Part shown: piece by piece, positions 23,915-32,720 of the stretch | Layout of the letters: the number at the start of each line of letters is the position of its first letter | Position numbering within the stretch: the first letter of the stretch is position 1 | Source: an uncultured Lachnospiraceae bacterium | Lineage (GTDB): Bacteria; Bacillota; Clostridia; Lachnospirales; Lachnospiraceae | Reading direction: 5' to 3' | Length of the DNA: 32,757 nucleotides | Assembly: GCA_902766825.1 (NCBI GenBank) | Contig: CACXFB010000105.1 | Span: 1 to 32,757 of the forward strand | Made by a program: the position numbers and the translations under genes | Notes under the pieces: generated by a model | What the model was told of the DNA's origin: nothing | The model's input: the letters and a program-made list of their open reading frames with translations, nothing else | The model's database searches: none

Positions 23915-25825
23915 TTCCTTTGCCTTTTTATTCTTTGATGATGAGGAATTAACATCATTGTTGATAAGGTAATTGGTATTTGAAGAAACTGCAGATGCAA
24001 CTTTTCCGCCAAGGCTTTCTATCATGTCACGAACCGTATTTCTGTTTTTGAAATGATTAACGCTTCCTGTTACAACAAATATCTGTTTGTCAAATACCAT
24101 GTTGCCTTCTTTTTTAGCACCTGTCAAAGTCACTTTTTCAAGAAGGTCATATACATTTTTTGAATTGTTTTCATTCTCAAAGAAGCTTACAAATCCACCT
24201 GCAATTACCTGACCTAAGCCTTCAATACCTATAAGTTCATCAGCTGTAGCCTTCATAACCTTTTCAAAATCATAATCAAAATAATCACATATAAGCTTTG
24301 CAGTTGCAAGACCTACATTAGGGATTCCTATACTGTAGAGGAAATTAGGCATTCCGACGTTCTTTGATTTTTCTATTGAGGCAATAAGCTTGTTGTAAGA
24401 CTTCTCACCAAAGCCCTCCATGCATGTAATCGCTTCTTTGTGAGCATCCAGTTCAAATAAATCCGCATACTCATGTATGAATCCCATAGAGACAAACTTC
24501 TCAAGCGTAGACTCAGACAATCCTTCAATATTCATCGCATCTCTTGATACAAAAAGGGTAAGGGATTTGATTTTTTTAGCCATGCAATCTTTGTTAGGAC
24601 AGTGAAGAGTCTTTACCCCGTTGTCATTCTTTACTTCTGTTGTCTGACCGCAGACCGGACATTTGTCCGGGTAAGTGATGTTACCTGTATGTGTCAGGTT
24701 CTCGGATATCTGAGGAATAATCATGTTTGCTTTATATACAAGTATCTCATCACCGGGAGTCAAACCAAGTTCCTCAACAATACTAAGGTTATGGACACTT
24801 GCTCTTGCAACAATTGTTCCTTCAAGCTCTACCGGTTCAAATACAGCTACAGGATTAATAAGTCCTGTTCTTGAAGCGTTCCATTCAATCTCCTTAAGTA
24901 CAGTCTTTGCCTGCTCGTCCTTCCATTTAAAAGCCATGGCATCTCTTGGAAATTTTGCTGTTGCGCCAAGACTTCTGCTTATACTTATACTGTCAATTGC
25001 AAGCACAAGTCCGTCAGATGGATAATCATTGTTCTTAATCTTTTCTGCAAATTCTCCTACCGCCGTTTCCAATGAATCATATGTTACTTTTATGCTTTCA
25101 ACAATCTCAAATCCAAGTCTTTTTAACCACTGCATTCTATCGTTCTTAGAATCCGTATCAGGTATATTGCTCTCATCACCGCTTGCGCTTACAAATGAGA
25201 ATGCTACAAATCTTACATTACGCTTTGCTGTAATCTCACTGTTTAACTGTCTTACCGAACCACTGCACAGGTTTCTTGGATTCTTGTATTTTGCATCATC
25301 ATCCTCAATTTCTTCGTTAATCTTCTCAAAATCCGAATAGCTGATTACAGCCTCTCCTCTTATGACAAGCTCACCTTTGTAAGGTATACTTAAAGGAACA
25401 TTTTCAAATACCTTTGCATTACCGGTAACTACTTCTCCTACTTCACCGTTACCTCGTGTAACAGCTTTGCTAAGCACTCCGTTATTGTATGTCAACACAA
25501 TTGTAAGTCCGTCTAGTTTCCATGAAAGATATCCTTCATTATTCCCTAAGAAATCTGCAAGTGCGGCAACTTCCTTTGTCTTATCAAGTGATAACATACG
25601 GCTTGGATGTCTCTCCTTTGGAAGCTCACTTACGATATCATATCCGACTTTCTGCGTAGGACTTTTTGAAAGAATAATTCCTGTCTTTTCTTCAAGCTCC
25701 ACAAGTTCGTCATACAATCTGTCATATTCAATATTAGGCATTATCTCTTTTGCTTCCTGATAATATGCCCTTGATGCTTCATTTAATATTTCAACAAGCT
25801 CTTTTATTCTTTTTTCATCCATCAT
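23831..25825 (-). CDS. ligA: NAD+-dependent DNA ligase LigA
   Basis: Seals nicks in replication and repair using NAD+. 664 residues of standard order. The NAD-binding Ia domain (YYQEAKEIMPNIEYDRLYDEL) is followed by the adenylation domain with K103 in WKLDG, an OB fold (GTIVARASVHNLSIVEELG), and a four-Cys zinc finger (CPVCGQ and CPNKDC). Helix-hairpin-helix repeats (IGIPNVGLATAK, IEGLGQVIAGG) and a C-terminal BRCT domain (VVTGSVNHFKNRNTV onward) complete it. ATG at 25825 or 25822, both served by GGAGAG. It ends an operon with rluF upstream, 22 bases away. Its last 84 bases overlap the flippase gene tail to tail. Confidence 0.96.
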   Translation of the reverse strand: MMDEKRIKELVEILNEASRAYYQEAKEIMPNIEYDRLYDELVELEEKTGIILSKSPTQKVGYDIVSELPKERHPSRMLSLDKTKEVAALADFLGNNEGYLSWKLDGLTIVLTYNNGVLSKAVTRGNGEVGEVVTGNAKVFENVPLSIPYKGELVIRGEAVISYSDFEKINEEIEDDDAKYKNPRNLCSGSVRQLNSEITAKRNVRFVAFSFVSASGDESNIPDTDSKNDRMQWLKRLGFEIVESIKVTYDSLETAVGEFAEKIKNNDYPSDGLVLAIDSISISRSLGATAKFPRDAMAFKWKDEQAKTVLKEIEWNASRTGLINPVAVFEPVELEGTIVARASVHNLSIVEELGLTPGDEILVYKANMIIPQISENLTHTGNITYPDKCPVCGQTTEVKNDNGVKTLHCPNKDCMAKKIKSLTLFVSRDAMNIEGLSESTLEKFVSMGFIHEYADLFELDAHKEAITCMEGFGEKSYNKLIASIEKSKNVGMPNFLYSIGIPNVGLATAKLICDYFDYDFEKVMKATADELIGIEGLGQVIAGGFVSFFENENNSKNVYDLLEKVTLTGAKKEGNMVFDKQIFVVTGSVNHFKNRNTVRDMIESLGGKVASAVSSNTNYLINNDVNSSSSKNKKAKELGIPIITEEELIEMAGGSESIEAFINE

Positions 25826-25847
25826 TTTCTCTCCGTCCTATATATTA

Positions 25848-26588
25848 TTATTTTCCTTTTAACATACTAAGAAGCTTTGTATACTCTTCCTTTGTCACAC
25901 TTCGGTATTGACCTGTTGGGAGTGAACCAAGTTCTATATTCATGATTCTTATTCTCTTCAAATCTCTTACTTTAAATCCAAATACTTCGCACATTCTTCG
26001 TATCTGCCTGTTAAGCCCCTGAGTAATTATAATATTAAATTTGCACTTTGAAATCTTTCTTACCTTACTTGGTTTTGTTACGGTATCAAGAATATGAACC
26101 GGTCCGCTCATATTTCTTATAAATTCATCAGTCACAGGCTTGTCCACTATCACTTCATATTCCTTTTCGTGATCGTATCTGCCACGCAAAATCTCATTTA
26201 CAAGGCTTCCATCATTAGTTAACAATATTAAGCCCTGCGAATCTTTATCAAGTCTTCCTATCGGATAAATTCTTACCGGATAATCGATATAATCTACAAT
26301 ATTATTCTTAACTGATTTGCTTGTTGTACATTCTATTCCCCTTGGCTTGTTAAATGCAATAAGTTCTAACTTTGTATCCGTATTGCCTACTTCCCTGCCA
26401 TCAACACTTACCTTATCACCTTCAAATACTCTTTGCCCCATAACTGCCACTACATCATTTATGCGGACTCTTTGCTCCTTAACCAGTCTGTCTGCTTCCC
26501 TGCGTGAACACAAACCGGCATCGCTTAAAAATTTATTAAGTCTGATGCCGGCATCCTGGTTAGAAGTGTCCAAAACTCTTTTCTCCAT
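25848..26588 (-). CDS. rluF: 23S rRNA pseudouridine synthase, RsuA/RluB/RluF family (RluF-like)
   Basis: Isomerises a uridine in 23S rRNA to pseudouridine. 246 residues: an S4 RNA-binding domain (about 15-60; RLNKFLSDAGLCSRREADRL) and the catalytic domain with D114 in PIGRLDKDSQGLILLTNDG, plus ITQGLNRQIRRMCEVFGF. The pattern HEKEYEVIVDKPVTDEFI and the arrangement around QGLNRQIRRMC are close to what I recall of RluF (U2604), but RluB or another member cannot be excluded without an alignment. It lies 16 bases after the anchored unknown protein gene and 22 before ligA. Confidence 0.85.
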   Translation of the reverse strand: MEKRVLDTSNQDAGIRLNKFLSDAGLCSRREADRLVKEQRVRINDVVAVMGQRVFEGDKVSVDGREVGNTDTKLELIAFNKPRGIECTTSKSVKNNIVDYIDYPVRIYPIGRLDKDSQGLILLTNDGSLVNEILRGRYDHEKEYEVIVDKPVTDEFIRNMSGPVHILDTVTKPSKVRKISKCKFNIIITQGLNRQIRRMCEVFGFKVRDLKRIRIMNIELGSLPTGQYRSVTKEEYTKLLSMLKGK

Positions 26589-26604
26589 TCAGACGCTCCT
26601 GTGT

Positions 26605-27282
26605 TTATTCATTTTTCTTGGCATTTTGAGGGGTCTCATAATCCCCGCTCTCAACATTAACAACAACAAGATCTAACTGCTCCATAAGATCTTTGACATC
26701 GTCGTCCTTCTTCTTAATGCTCTCAATCTTACTGTTAACCATATCAATAAGGTCAAGAACCGAAGGATTCTCTTCCGTTGCACTTATAAAATCGTTAGTC
26801 TCCTTTGATACTTCTCCTGTATATACCACATATTCTCCGGAAGAATTCTTGCAGACATAATTAAGAACAACACTTGGAATAAGTGTATCGATATTCTTAA
26901 GCTTATACTCTCTGTAAACATACACAACATAAGAATCTTCTTCGTAACCGTCTATGGTATAACAGCTTACGTTATCAAAATACTCAACATATGCAAGTTT
27001 TTTGTTAAGCTCGCCGTAACTGTATTTGTCTATGTCATTAACATAGAGTGAAAGCTCATCAAGATCGCCGTTAACTTCAGCCTTAAGATATTTTTCAATA
27101 AGGTCGTTAATCTTAGGATATTCATCCTTTTGCAACTCCTGAGTCTTTGCTCTGTTTAATTCTTTTTTAAACTTCTCATCAGTATCACTGTTACCTGATT
27201 TACCGACAGTCATGGTTATCATTCCGATAAACATCATAGCAAAACACCCGATGAGCATCGTTTTCCTATATTTGAACTTCAT
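26605..27282 (-). CDS. Membrane-anchored protein of unknown function, possibly NTF2-like
   Basis: 225 residues. A basic start (MKFKYRK) is followed by one membrane span (about 9-27) and an extracytoplasmic part. The middle (about 55-165) has helix-then-sheet character, with IEKYLKAEVNGDLDEL followed by alternating strands rich in Tyr (YVVYVYREYKL, EYVVYTGEVS). This resembles NTF2-like domains, though no family is recognised with certainty. The C-terminus is charged and helical. I chose the ATG at 27282 with GAGG six bases upstream; the ATG at 27294 overlaps that RBS. It lies between the YfhO-like gene and rluF and may have its own promoter. Confidence 0.75.
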   Translation of the reverse strand: MKFKYRKTMLIGCFAMMFIGMITMTVGKSGNSDTDEKFKKELNRAKTQELQKDEYPKINDLIEKYLKAEVNGDLDELSLYVNDIDKYSYGELNKKLAYVEYFDNVSCYTIDGYEEDSYVVYVYREYKLKNIDTLIPSVVLNYVCKNSSGEYVVYTGEVSKETNDFISATEENPSVLDLIDMVNSKIESIKKKDDDVKDLMEQLDLVVVNVESGDYETPQNAKKNE

Positions 27283-27310
27283 ATTGCGCCTCATTTCTCC
27301 AATCTAAATA

Positions 27311-27339
27311 AGTTTACAATAAGTCAGGGCAAATGTAAA
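27311..27339 (-). promoter_or_regulatory. Possible internal promoter before the anchored unknown gene
   Basis: On the minus strand, -35 TTTACA (27339-27334), a 17-bp spacer and -10 TAAACT (27316-27311), in the 63-base gap after the YfhO-like gene. The ends can also pair as a weak 6-bp GTTTAC/GTAAAC hairpin, so it is ambiguous. Confidence 0.35.
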
Positions 27340-27345
27340 CTTTTT

Positions 27346-29928
27346 TTATGATTGTTTAACATTTATATACTTCCTGCTAACTAAAAAACTGATGCATACA
27401 ATCAGTACAAATAATATTATCCCAACAACCGAAACAACAACACCTATCTTAAATCCCGGGGCTTCAAACTTAACTTTTATATTATGACATCCTTCTTCTA
27501 CCTTTACTGCGCTAAATGCTGTATCGACAGTCATAATCTCTGCCTCTTTATCATCTACAAGTATACTCATGCCCTCATCATAAGGAATAGTAAGAACAAG
27601 TACTTTTTCTTTATCGCAGTCAATAAATCCTTCGAGCACGTTATCACCACTGTTAATCGTAACAATATCAAGCTCATCAATATTTTTGTTATTAACAAGT
27701 TCCTTATAGTCAGTATAATATATCTCAAAATCAGATACCTTGTACTTACCCGGTCCGAATTCAACAACCAGCTTATCTGTCAGATCATTTGACGAAATTG
27801 TGTATTCAAACGAATAATTACCATTGTTATAACGCCAGTCAGGATCTGATAATTTGTTCGTAACTCCGTTAATGTCTATTACGACATCCATCTCATCGCT
27901 TTCAATTAAAGCAGTACTGTGCTGGTCATTAACAACCTTTGTTTTTATAAAAAATACTTTATCAGCAAGTTTTTTATCTACCGGTATAATGATTGTTTCA
28001 CTTTCATCAATATCGATATCATACATTCCGGTTCCATCCGGCACAAGAAAACCATCTGTGTCACAATTATCTATACTTCCGTACTCCCATTTGCAAATAT
28101 TCGACTCATGAATAACATCCGCTACACTCTTTGTTACCTCAGGGCTCTCCAAAACTGCATATTTGCAAAGAGCCATCACATTGTATGGATAAGTCAGTTC
28201 TTTATAATTATCAAGTGATAAATACTTGTCGGTTGCATAGCCGATTGGCATTGCATCCTCATTCTCATATACTTTTACGTTTCCTAAATCCACATATTTG
28301 TCAATATCACTTTCTGTATAACCTTTCATATCACATTCCCGTCCAAATATATACCGGTTTCCGATATACATGTTGTATACAGGATTTTCTGTCACCGAAG
28401 TTATAAGAGAGTTTCTGTAAGAATCCTCACTGCAGATTTCATTTTTTACAAACTGCCCAAAGCCCACATTAAACGCAGATGAATAGTTTCCTGTCATCAA
28501 CTGGTCAGGCACATAAACCGTATTAACAGCATTGTGAATATTGCAGGAAGCCCTGTAATAATTCATATTCTCCTCAATTATTTCCTCTGCTGCTTCTCTA
28601 AGATTTTTATCTTCGCTTATATAAAATGAATCCTTTTTCACAAGCTTATCTGAAAGATTAAATCCCATGCATATGCATAGCATTATAAAACACGTTACAT
28701 ACGCAAGAACTTTTATATTCTTTTTTCTTACCGTGTGATAAATAAGAAGCAGCATTATTACAAGATCAAATGCATAAGCAATAATGACTAAATCTTTTGA
28801 ATAAAGTGCCGGTATATGTCCAATCAGTACAGCCACAAAAAACTTTTTTATATCTACTTCTTTTTTTGTTATTTCATCAAAAAATACAGCGATAAGCTCA
28901 ACTGCTATCGGTATCATCGGAATAAATATTTTACCGTTAAGATACATAAATCCGTTCAATGCATATGTAAATATTCCAAAATACAAAAGCAGTGCCATAC
29001 ATATAGCCAAAAACTTTTTCCCCTTATCCTTATACATTATATTAAAAATAACTGCGACCATAAAAATTGCGGTCATTCCAAGGGAATAATGGTCATAAAA
29101 CATAATGCTTCTATTGAAATTAGGTAAAAGCATCTGTATTAATTGTACGTTGCCGTTAGATTCCTGCCTTCCGTTCAAAAGAACAAATAATGTTGGAACA
29201 AGCAAAATTCCGCTCATCATACAGCCGGTAATTATAGCTGTCGCATACTTTATCCCGTCCTTTATAAATGCAAGGGCACCCTCCCCTTTATCAGTATCAA
29301 TTCTGTATGCTATAGCATATAAAGTAAGCCACAAAATGGCAGACACGCTAAAATAATAACTTGACATTATCATCATAAAAACACTGATAACAAGGAGTGC
29401 CGGCCTTTTCTTTTTAAAGAATCTTTCAACCCCAAACAAAGCTAGTATCATAAACGGCATGTAACTTATAAACATAATGTGTCGGTGCGAATGAAATGTA
29501 ATTGCAGGTGCAAGTTCAAATATAAGTGCTCCTATAATACAAATCTGTGTAGAGTAACGCCTCTTTAACCATCTGTAAAAAAAGAGAACAGATGCAATTA
29601 CTGTGACTATCATAGAGACACTCATAAATGTCGTCATAGGTACACTCTTAAACAAATAAGACACTACAACGAGGGGACTAAAAAGTCCATAATAAGAGTA
29701 ATAAAAAATATTTTCACCTGCTCCGATATTAAGGGCAAACTGAGGGAAGAAATCATTATTTTCAAAATACATCATTCTGAAATACCCGGCAAATGCAGTA
29801 TGCTGTGTCACCCAGTCTTTACTTGATCCAAATAAAAAAGTGCCTCTTGTTATCACGGCAATTATAACTAAATACACAGCGACAAGAATAATGTTCGCGG
29901 TATAATCCTTTTTAGTATATTTATTCAT
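27346..29928 (-). CDS. YfhO family membrane protein
   Basis: 860 residues: about a dozen membrane spans in the N-terminal half (from TANIILVAVYLVIIAVITRG onward), an extracytoplasmic domain (about 435-825) and a final span (about 833-855, GVVVSVVGIILFVLIV). The early loop SKDWVTQHTAFAGYFRMMYF with Asp and Gln fits the first extracellular loop of YfhO/GT-C-type proteins, which use lipid-linked sugars. B. subtilis YfhO is linked to lipoteichoic acid glycosylation; the same role here is inference. I chose the ATG at 29928 behind GGAGAGG; a TTG at 29946 is in frame but without an RBS. Confidence 0.85.
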   Translation of the reverse strand: MNKYTKKDYTANIILVAVYLVIIAVITRGTFLFGSSKDWVTQHTAFAGYFRMMYFENNDFFPQFALNIGAGENIFYYSYYGLFSPLVVVSYLFKSVPMTTFMSVSMIVTVIASVLFFYRWLKRRYSTQICIIGALIFELAPAITFHSHRHIMFISYMPFMILALFGVERFFKKKRPALLVISVFMMIMSSYYFSVSAILWLTLYAIAYRIDTDKGEGALAFIKDGIKYATAIITGCMMSGILLVPTLFVLLNGRQESNGNVQLIQMLLPNFNRSIMFYDHYSLGMTAIFMVAVIFNIMYKDKGKKFLAICMALLLYFGIFTYALNGFMYLNGKIFIPMIPIAVELIAVFFDEITKKEVDIKKFFVAVLIGHIPALYSKDLVIIAYAFDLVIMLLLIYHTVRKKNIKVLAYVTCFIMLCICMGFNLSDKLVKKDSFYISEDKNLREAAEEIIEENMNYYRASCNIHNAVNTVYVPDQLMTGNYSSAFNVGFGQFVKNEICSEDSYRNSLITSVTENPVYNMYIGNRYIFGRECDMKGYTESDIDKYVDLGNVKVYENEDAMPIGYATDKYLSLDNYKELTYPYNVMALCKYAVLESPEVTKSVADVIHESNICKWEYGSIDNCDTDGFLVPDGTGMYDIDIDESETIIIPVDKKLADKVFFIKTKVVNDQHSTALIESDEMDVVIDINGVTNKLSDPDWRYNNGNYSFEYTISSNDLTDKLVVEFGPGKYKVSDFEIYYTDYKELVNNKNIDELDIVTINSGDNVLEGFIDCDKEKVLVLTIPYDEGMSILVDDKEAEIMTVDTAFSAVKVEEGCHNIKVKFEAPGFKIGVVVSVVGIILFVLIVCISFLVSRKYINVKQS

Positions 29929-29970
29929 TGTCCTCTCCAAAATCAATATTATACTTACTTTAACATAATA

Positions 29971-29999
29971 AAAATGCGGAAGAACTAAGCTTCCGCATT
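29971..29999 (-). terminator. Rho-independent terminator after the H1-like gene
   Basis: A perfect 10-bp stem AATGCGGAAG (29973-29982) with CTTCCGCATT (29990-29999), a 7-base loop, followed on minus by TTTTATT. Confidence 0.8.
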
Positions 30000-30025
30000 A
30001 ATTAACTGTATGCAATATAAAAATT

Positions 30026-30556
30026 TTATAATTCTACGCTGCTTACATACTCACCCTCGCCAGGGTTAACAACATAGTATGCGCGGTTATCAGCCGGCTT
30101 GATATATATCTTAAGATCCTTGATTGCAGAAGTCTTGTTGCCTGTCTGCTCAACATACTTCTCAACAATCTCTTTCTGAAGCTGTGCTGTATCAATATCC
30201 TTACCAGCAAACTGTACTGTAAGGCTTGAGCTTGACTTAGAAGTTGCAGCTTTCTTAGTTGTTGTCTTAGCTGTAGCTGTCTTCTTAGCAGGAGCCTTCT
30301 TAGCTGTTGTCTTAGTTGTAGCTTTTGCAGCTGTCTTCTTTGTTGCAGTTGCCTTAGCGGCTGTCTTCTTAGCAGGAGCCTTAGCTTCCTCTGTCTTCTT
30401 AGGAGCTTCTTCCTTCTTAGGTGCAGCAGCCTTTACCGTCTCTTCAACTTTCTTAACGTCAGCCTTAGCAGCTGTCTTAACTTCAGCAGCAGTCTTTGTA
30501 GCAGTAGCAGCTGTAGTCTTCTTCTCTTCTGTCTTTGTTGTTGCTTTTGTAGCCAT
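30026..30556 (-). CDS. Histone H1-like Lys/Ala/Thr-rich protein with C-terminal DUF6465-like domain
   Basis: 176 residues. About 1-120 are low complexity, almost only Ala, Lys, Thr, Glu and Pro, with recurring KKTAAKAT, KKAPAKKT and TKKAAT units like eukaryotic histone H1 tails or bacterial AlgP/HupS. The C-terminal part (about 122-176; LTVQFAGKDIDTAQLQKEIVEKY, KDLKIYIKPADNRAYYVVN) is a compact domain I recall as DUF6465, often found in Lachnospiraceae. The tail would bind DNA or RNA without sequence preference; the role of the small domain is unknown. I chose the ATG at 30556, seven bases after GGAGG. It has its own promoter and terminator. Confidence 0.85.
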   Translation of the reverse strand: MATKATTKTEEKKTTAATATKTAAEVKTAAKADVKKVEETVKAAAPKKEEAPKKTEEAKAPAKKTAAKATATKKTAAKATTKTTAKKAPAKKTATAKTTTKKAATSKSSSSLTVQFAGKDIDTAQLQKEIVEKYVEQTGNKTSAIKDLKIYIKPADNRAYYVVNPGEGEYVSSVEL

Positions 30557-30624
30557 CTTACTACCTCCGAATTGTCCATAAGTTAATAATTTTAGTGTTA
30601 TCATTTATCCTAAACACCCATTAT

Positions 30625-30652
30625 ATTATACTATATTGCAACAAATTGCAAA
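30625..30652 (-). promoter_or_regulatory. Promoter of the H1-like gene
   Basis: On the minus strand, -35 TTTGCA (30652-30647), a 16-bp spacer and -10 TATAAT (30630-30625). A second TATAAT lies five bases further downstream. Confidence 0.65.
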
Positions 30653-30670
30653 TAATTTATATTAAAAACT

Positions 30671-31573
30671 TTAACCAAGATTACCTGTTAATCTATCTAG
30701 AGTTTCAACAAGTTTACCAATCTCAGGTTTAGATAACTGGGCATCTGCACCTAGTGACTCACCCTTCCTTATCATCTCTTCCGTAACGAGTGATGAGAAA
30801 ATTACTACCGGCAGATTATGCAGCTCATCATCACTCTTAATAAGTTTGGTAAGTCTGTGACCATCCATCCTCGGCATCTCTATGTCCGTAATAATCAAAT
30901 CCACATCATCTATGCGGCCTTTCTTTTTAAGATCAAGGAGATATTCCCATGCTTCAAGTCCGTTACTCTTACTGATAATATTAACGTATCCTGCTTCCGT
31001 TAAGCAGTCGTGCATCTGAGCAAGCAGAAGATGTGAATCTTCCGCCATAAGTATGCGACACTTATCTCTTGTTGTCTTTCCTCCTTTTTTAATGTCTTCT
31101 TTCTTAAGACCGGTAGAAGGACTGATATCAAAAATTATCTTTTCGAAATCAAGAATTATTATAAGTTTACCGTCGATTCTTATTATTCCTGTTGCAATTG
31201 ATGCATCATTGGTCAGCGTCTCATCCGGTCGTATGATATCTTCCCATGTAACCCTGTGAATACCATCTATCTCATGTACGTGAAAACCTATTGTGAGATT
31301 ATTAAATCTGGTCACAATAATCATATCACCTTTTTCATTGCCGGATGGTGGCATGTTAATACATTTCGCCAAATCAACACTTGTTATTACTTTGTCTCTT
31401 GGCATAAAAATACCTTCTATGCAAGGATGCGCATTAGGTACAGGTGTCGGTTTTGTATATGGCAGAATCTCTTTAATCTTAGCCACATTAATACCATAGC
31501 TGTTACCTGCAATTTTAAATTCCAGCATCTCAAGCTCGTTAGTCCCCAATTCCAATAATATCTCGCTTGCCAT
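30671..31573 (-). CDS. cheV: CheV-like chemotaxis coupling protein (CheW domain + receiver)
   Basis: 300 residues. A CheW-like domain spans about 13-150 (EFKIAGNSYGINVAKIKEI, CIEGIFMPRDKVITSVDLAKCI, GKLIIILDFEKI). It couples receptors to CheA. A response-regulator receiver domain covers about 171-298: E178/D179 acid pocket, phospho-acceptor D230 in LIITDIEMPRMDG, then VVIFSSLV (Ser in the switch position) and the conserved Lys in LSKPE. Phosphorylation by CheA would tune adaptation. The ATG at 31573 is seven bases after GGAGG; the frame extends further upstream without an RBS. It follows the PH-domain gene by 44 bases. No other chemotaxis or flagellar genes are in the window. Confidence 0.92.
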   Translation of the reverse strand: MASEILLELGTNELEMLEFKIAGNSYGINVAKIKEILPYTKPTPVPNAHPCIEGIFMPRDKVITSVDLAKCINMPPSGNEKGDMIIVTRFNNLTIGFHVHEIDGIHRVTWEDIIRPDETLTNDASIATGIIRIDGKLIIILDFEKIIFDISPSTGLKKEDIKKGGKTTRDKCRILMAEDSHLLLAQMHDCLTEAGYVNIISKSNGLEAWEYLLDLKKKGRIDDVDLIITDIEMPRMDGHRLTKLIKSDDELHNLPVVIFSSLVTEEMIRKGESLGADAQLSKPEIGKLVETLDRLTGNLG

Positions 31574-31617
31574 CTGTCCACCTCCATTATATATAAGCAC
31601 CTATGCCCTAAAGCAGA

Positions 31618-31998
31618 TTAATCCAGATCGTCAACATCTCCCAAATCAGATAAACCACCTGCGATATCCATAGTATGCAAAGTTCTTCTCTTTCTTCTTG
31701 CTTCTTCAGAAGCATCCATAAGATAATTCTTTATCTCTTCACCATGCTTTATATGCTCAAGTTTGAGCTCCGGATGAGTTGTATCTCCTGTAAAACATAT
31801 AACTGTTGATATACCAAAGATTCTCTCTAACAGACTCTTTTTAAGTCTTACATCCTGAATCTTATACATATACGCATCGTCTTCAGTTATGCTTAAGAAA
31901 CCTGATTTGATGGACAACTTCTCATCTGTGATGGTGTAAGTTGTAAAGCACCATGGTAATCCAAATAATAATGTTCTCTTTTTTTCAATATAACTCAT
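31618..31998 (-). CDS. Small bacterial PH-domain protein (YdbS/DUF304-like)
   Basis: 126 residues. Strands TTYTITDEKLSIKSGFLSITEDDAYMYKIQDVRLKKSL match the bacterial PH (bPH2/DUF304) pattern, in which a short beta sheet reports I-x-D-V-R-x-K-x-S. The protein lacks the usual membrane spans. The C-terminal third is a basic helix (EEARRKRRTLH) and ends in an acidic, Gly-containing tail. The function of this family is mostly unknown. It lies between a lipoprotein gene (35 bases upstream) and cheV (44 bases downstream), probably one transcript. Confidence 0.8.
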   Translation of the reverse strand: MSYIEKKRTLLFGLPWCFTTYTITDEKLSIKSGFLSITEDDAYMYKIQDVRLKKSLLERIFGISTVICFTGDTTHPELKLEHIKHGEEIKNYLMDASEEARRKRRTLHTMDIAGGLSDLGDVDDLD

Positions 31999-32033
31999 TG
32001 TTTTCTCCTCTTCTAAAGCTCTTAACTTTATTG

Positions 32034-32720
32034 TTATTGTATTGTGTGACTGTATGTTCCGGCACCTGAGGTAATATTTATCTCCAGACTCTTTGTGCCG
32101 TCAGTAATCTGAAATATCAGAATTACATTTTTGCTCTTATGTGCCGCTATCTGACCTTCAAAATAATGAATATCATTATCAAGAACCGTAGATAACGATC
32201 TTATCTCTTCTCCGTCACATTTAAGGATATACCTGATTCCGTCAGGAAGCAGTGAAATATTCTTGTCTGTATCGGAGTTATTGGTAATCTTGAAAGTCAC
32301 AACTCCGAATTTTTTGCCTTCATCCGGTGACAATGAAAAATAATCCGACGAACCAAGATCATCTTTCACATCATATCCGACATAATCAATGTCAAACGAA
32401 TTATCCGCACCTAATACAGTTCCAAGTTTAACCTCTGGTTTCTCAGGGGGAACTTCGCTCTCATCAGGTTCCTTAACCGGATCAGAGGATTCCTCGGGTA
32501 TTGAGGTTGGCTCTGGTATTAGCGTTTCCTCTTCTTTTACCGGAAGTTCCATATCTATAAGCTTATATGCCATATTTTTATCATTCTTAATGACGGCATG
32601 AGCAATGTAGGAGGCAATAACATCATAGTTAGCCTCTGAATACTTATCCGTCTTGGAACAACCTGATAAAGACACGGAAAATATTAAAAAAGCCGATATC
32701 ACACTTAGCTTCTTCCTCAC
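32034..32720 (-). CDS. Lipoprotein with Pro/Glu linker and Ig-like (DUF4352-type) domain
   Basis: 228 residues starting at GTG (32720), seven bases after AGGAGG. A lipoprotein signal peptide (MRKKLSVISAFLIFSVSLSGC) has lipobox LSGC, so Cys21 is lipidated. A short helical part (22-55) leads to a Pro/Glu/Ser-rich spacer (about 60-95), then a beta-sandwich domain (about 97-228; FGVVTFKITNNSDTDKNISL) that resembles DUF4352/Ig-like domains of surface lipoproteins. It is the first gene of a likely operon with the PH-domain and CheV genes. The remaining 37 bases to the window edge hold its RBS and leader; no promoter is clear. Confidence 0.8.
   Translation of the reverse strand: MRKKLSVISAFLIFSVSLSGCSKTDKYSEANYDVIASYIAHAVIKNDKNMAYKLIDMELPVKEEETLIPEPTSIPEESSDPVKEPDESEVPPEKPEVKLGTVLGADNSFDIDYVGYDVKDDLGSSDYFSLSPDEGKKFGVVTFKITNNSDTDKNISLLPDGIRYILKCDGEEIRSLSTVLDNDIHYFEGQIAAHKSKNVILIFQITDGTKSLEINITSGAGTYSHTIQ

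Noticed and set aside
29928-29946. TTG at 29946 as the start of the YfhO-like gene
   Set aside because: GGAGAGG lies between it and the ATG at 29928, so the ATG is favoured.
30240-30540. Repetitive DNA that could be taken for a tandem-repeat array or CRISPR
   Set aside because: The repetition follows Lys/Ala/Thr codons of the H1-like protein; units are irregular and there are no spacers.
30679-30693. GATTA/TAATC hairpin at the end of cheV as a terminator
   Set aside because: A 5-bp A/T-rich stem inside the coding region, with a weak T tract; not convincing.
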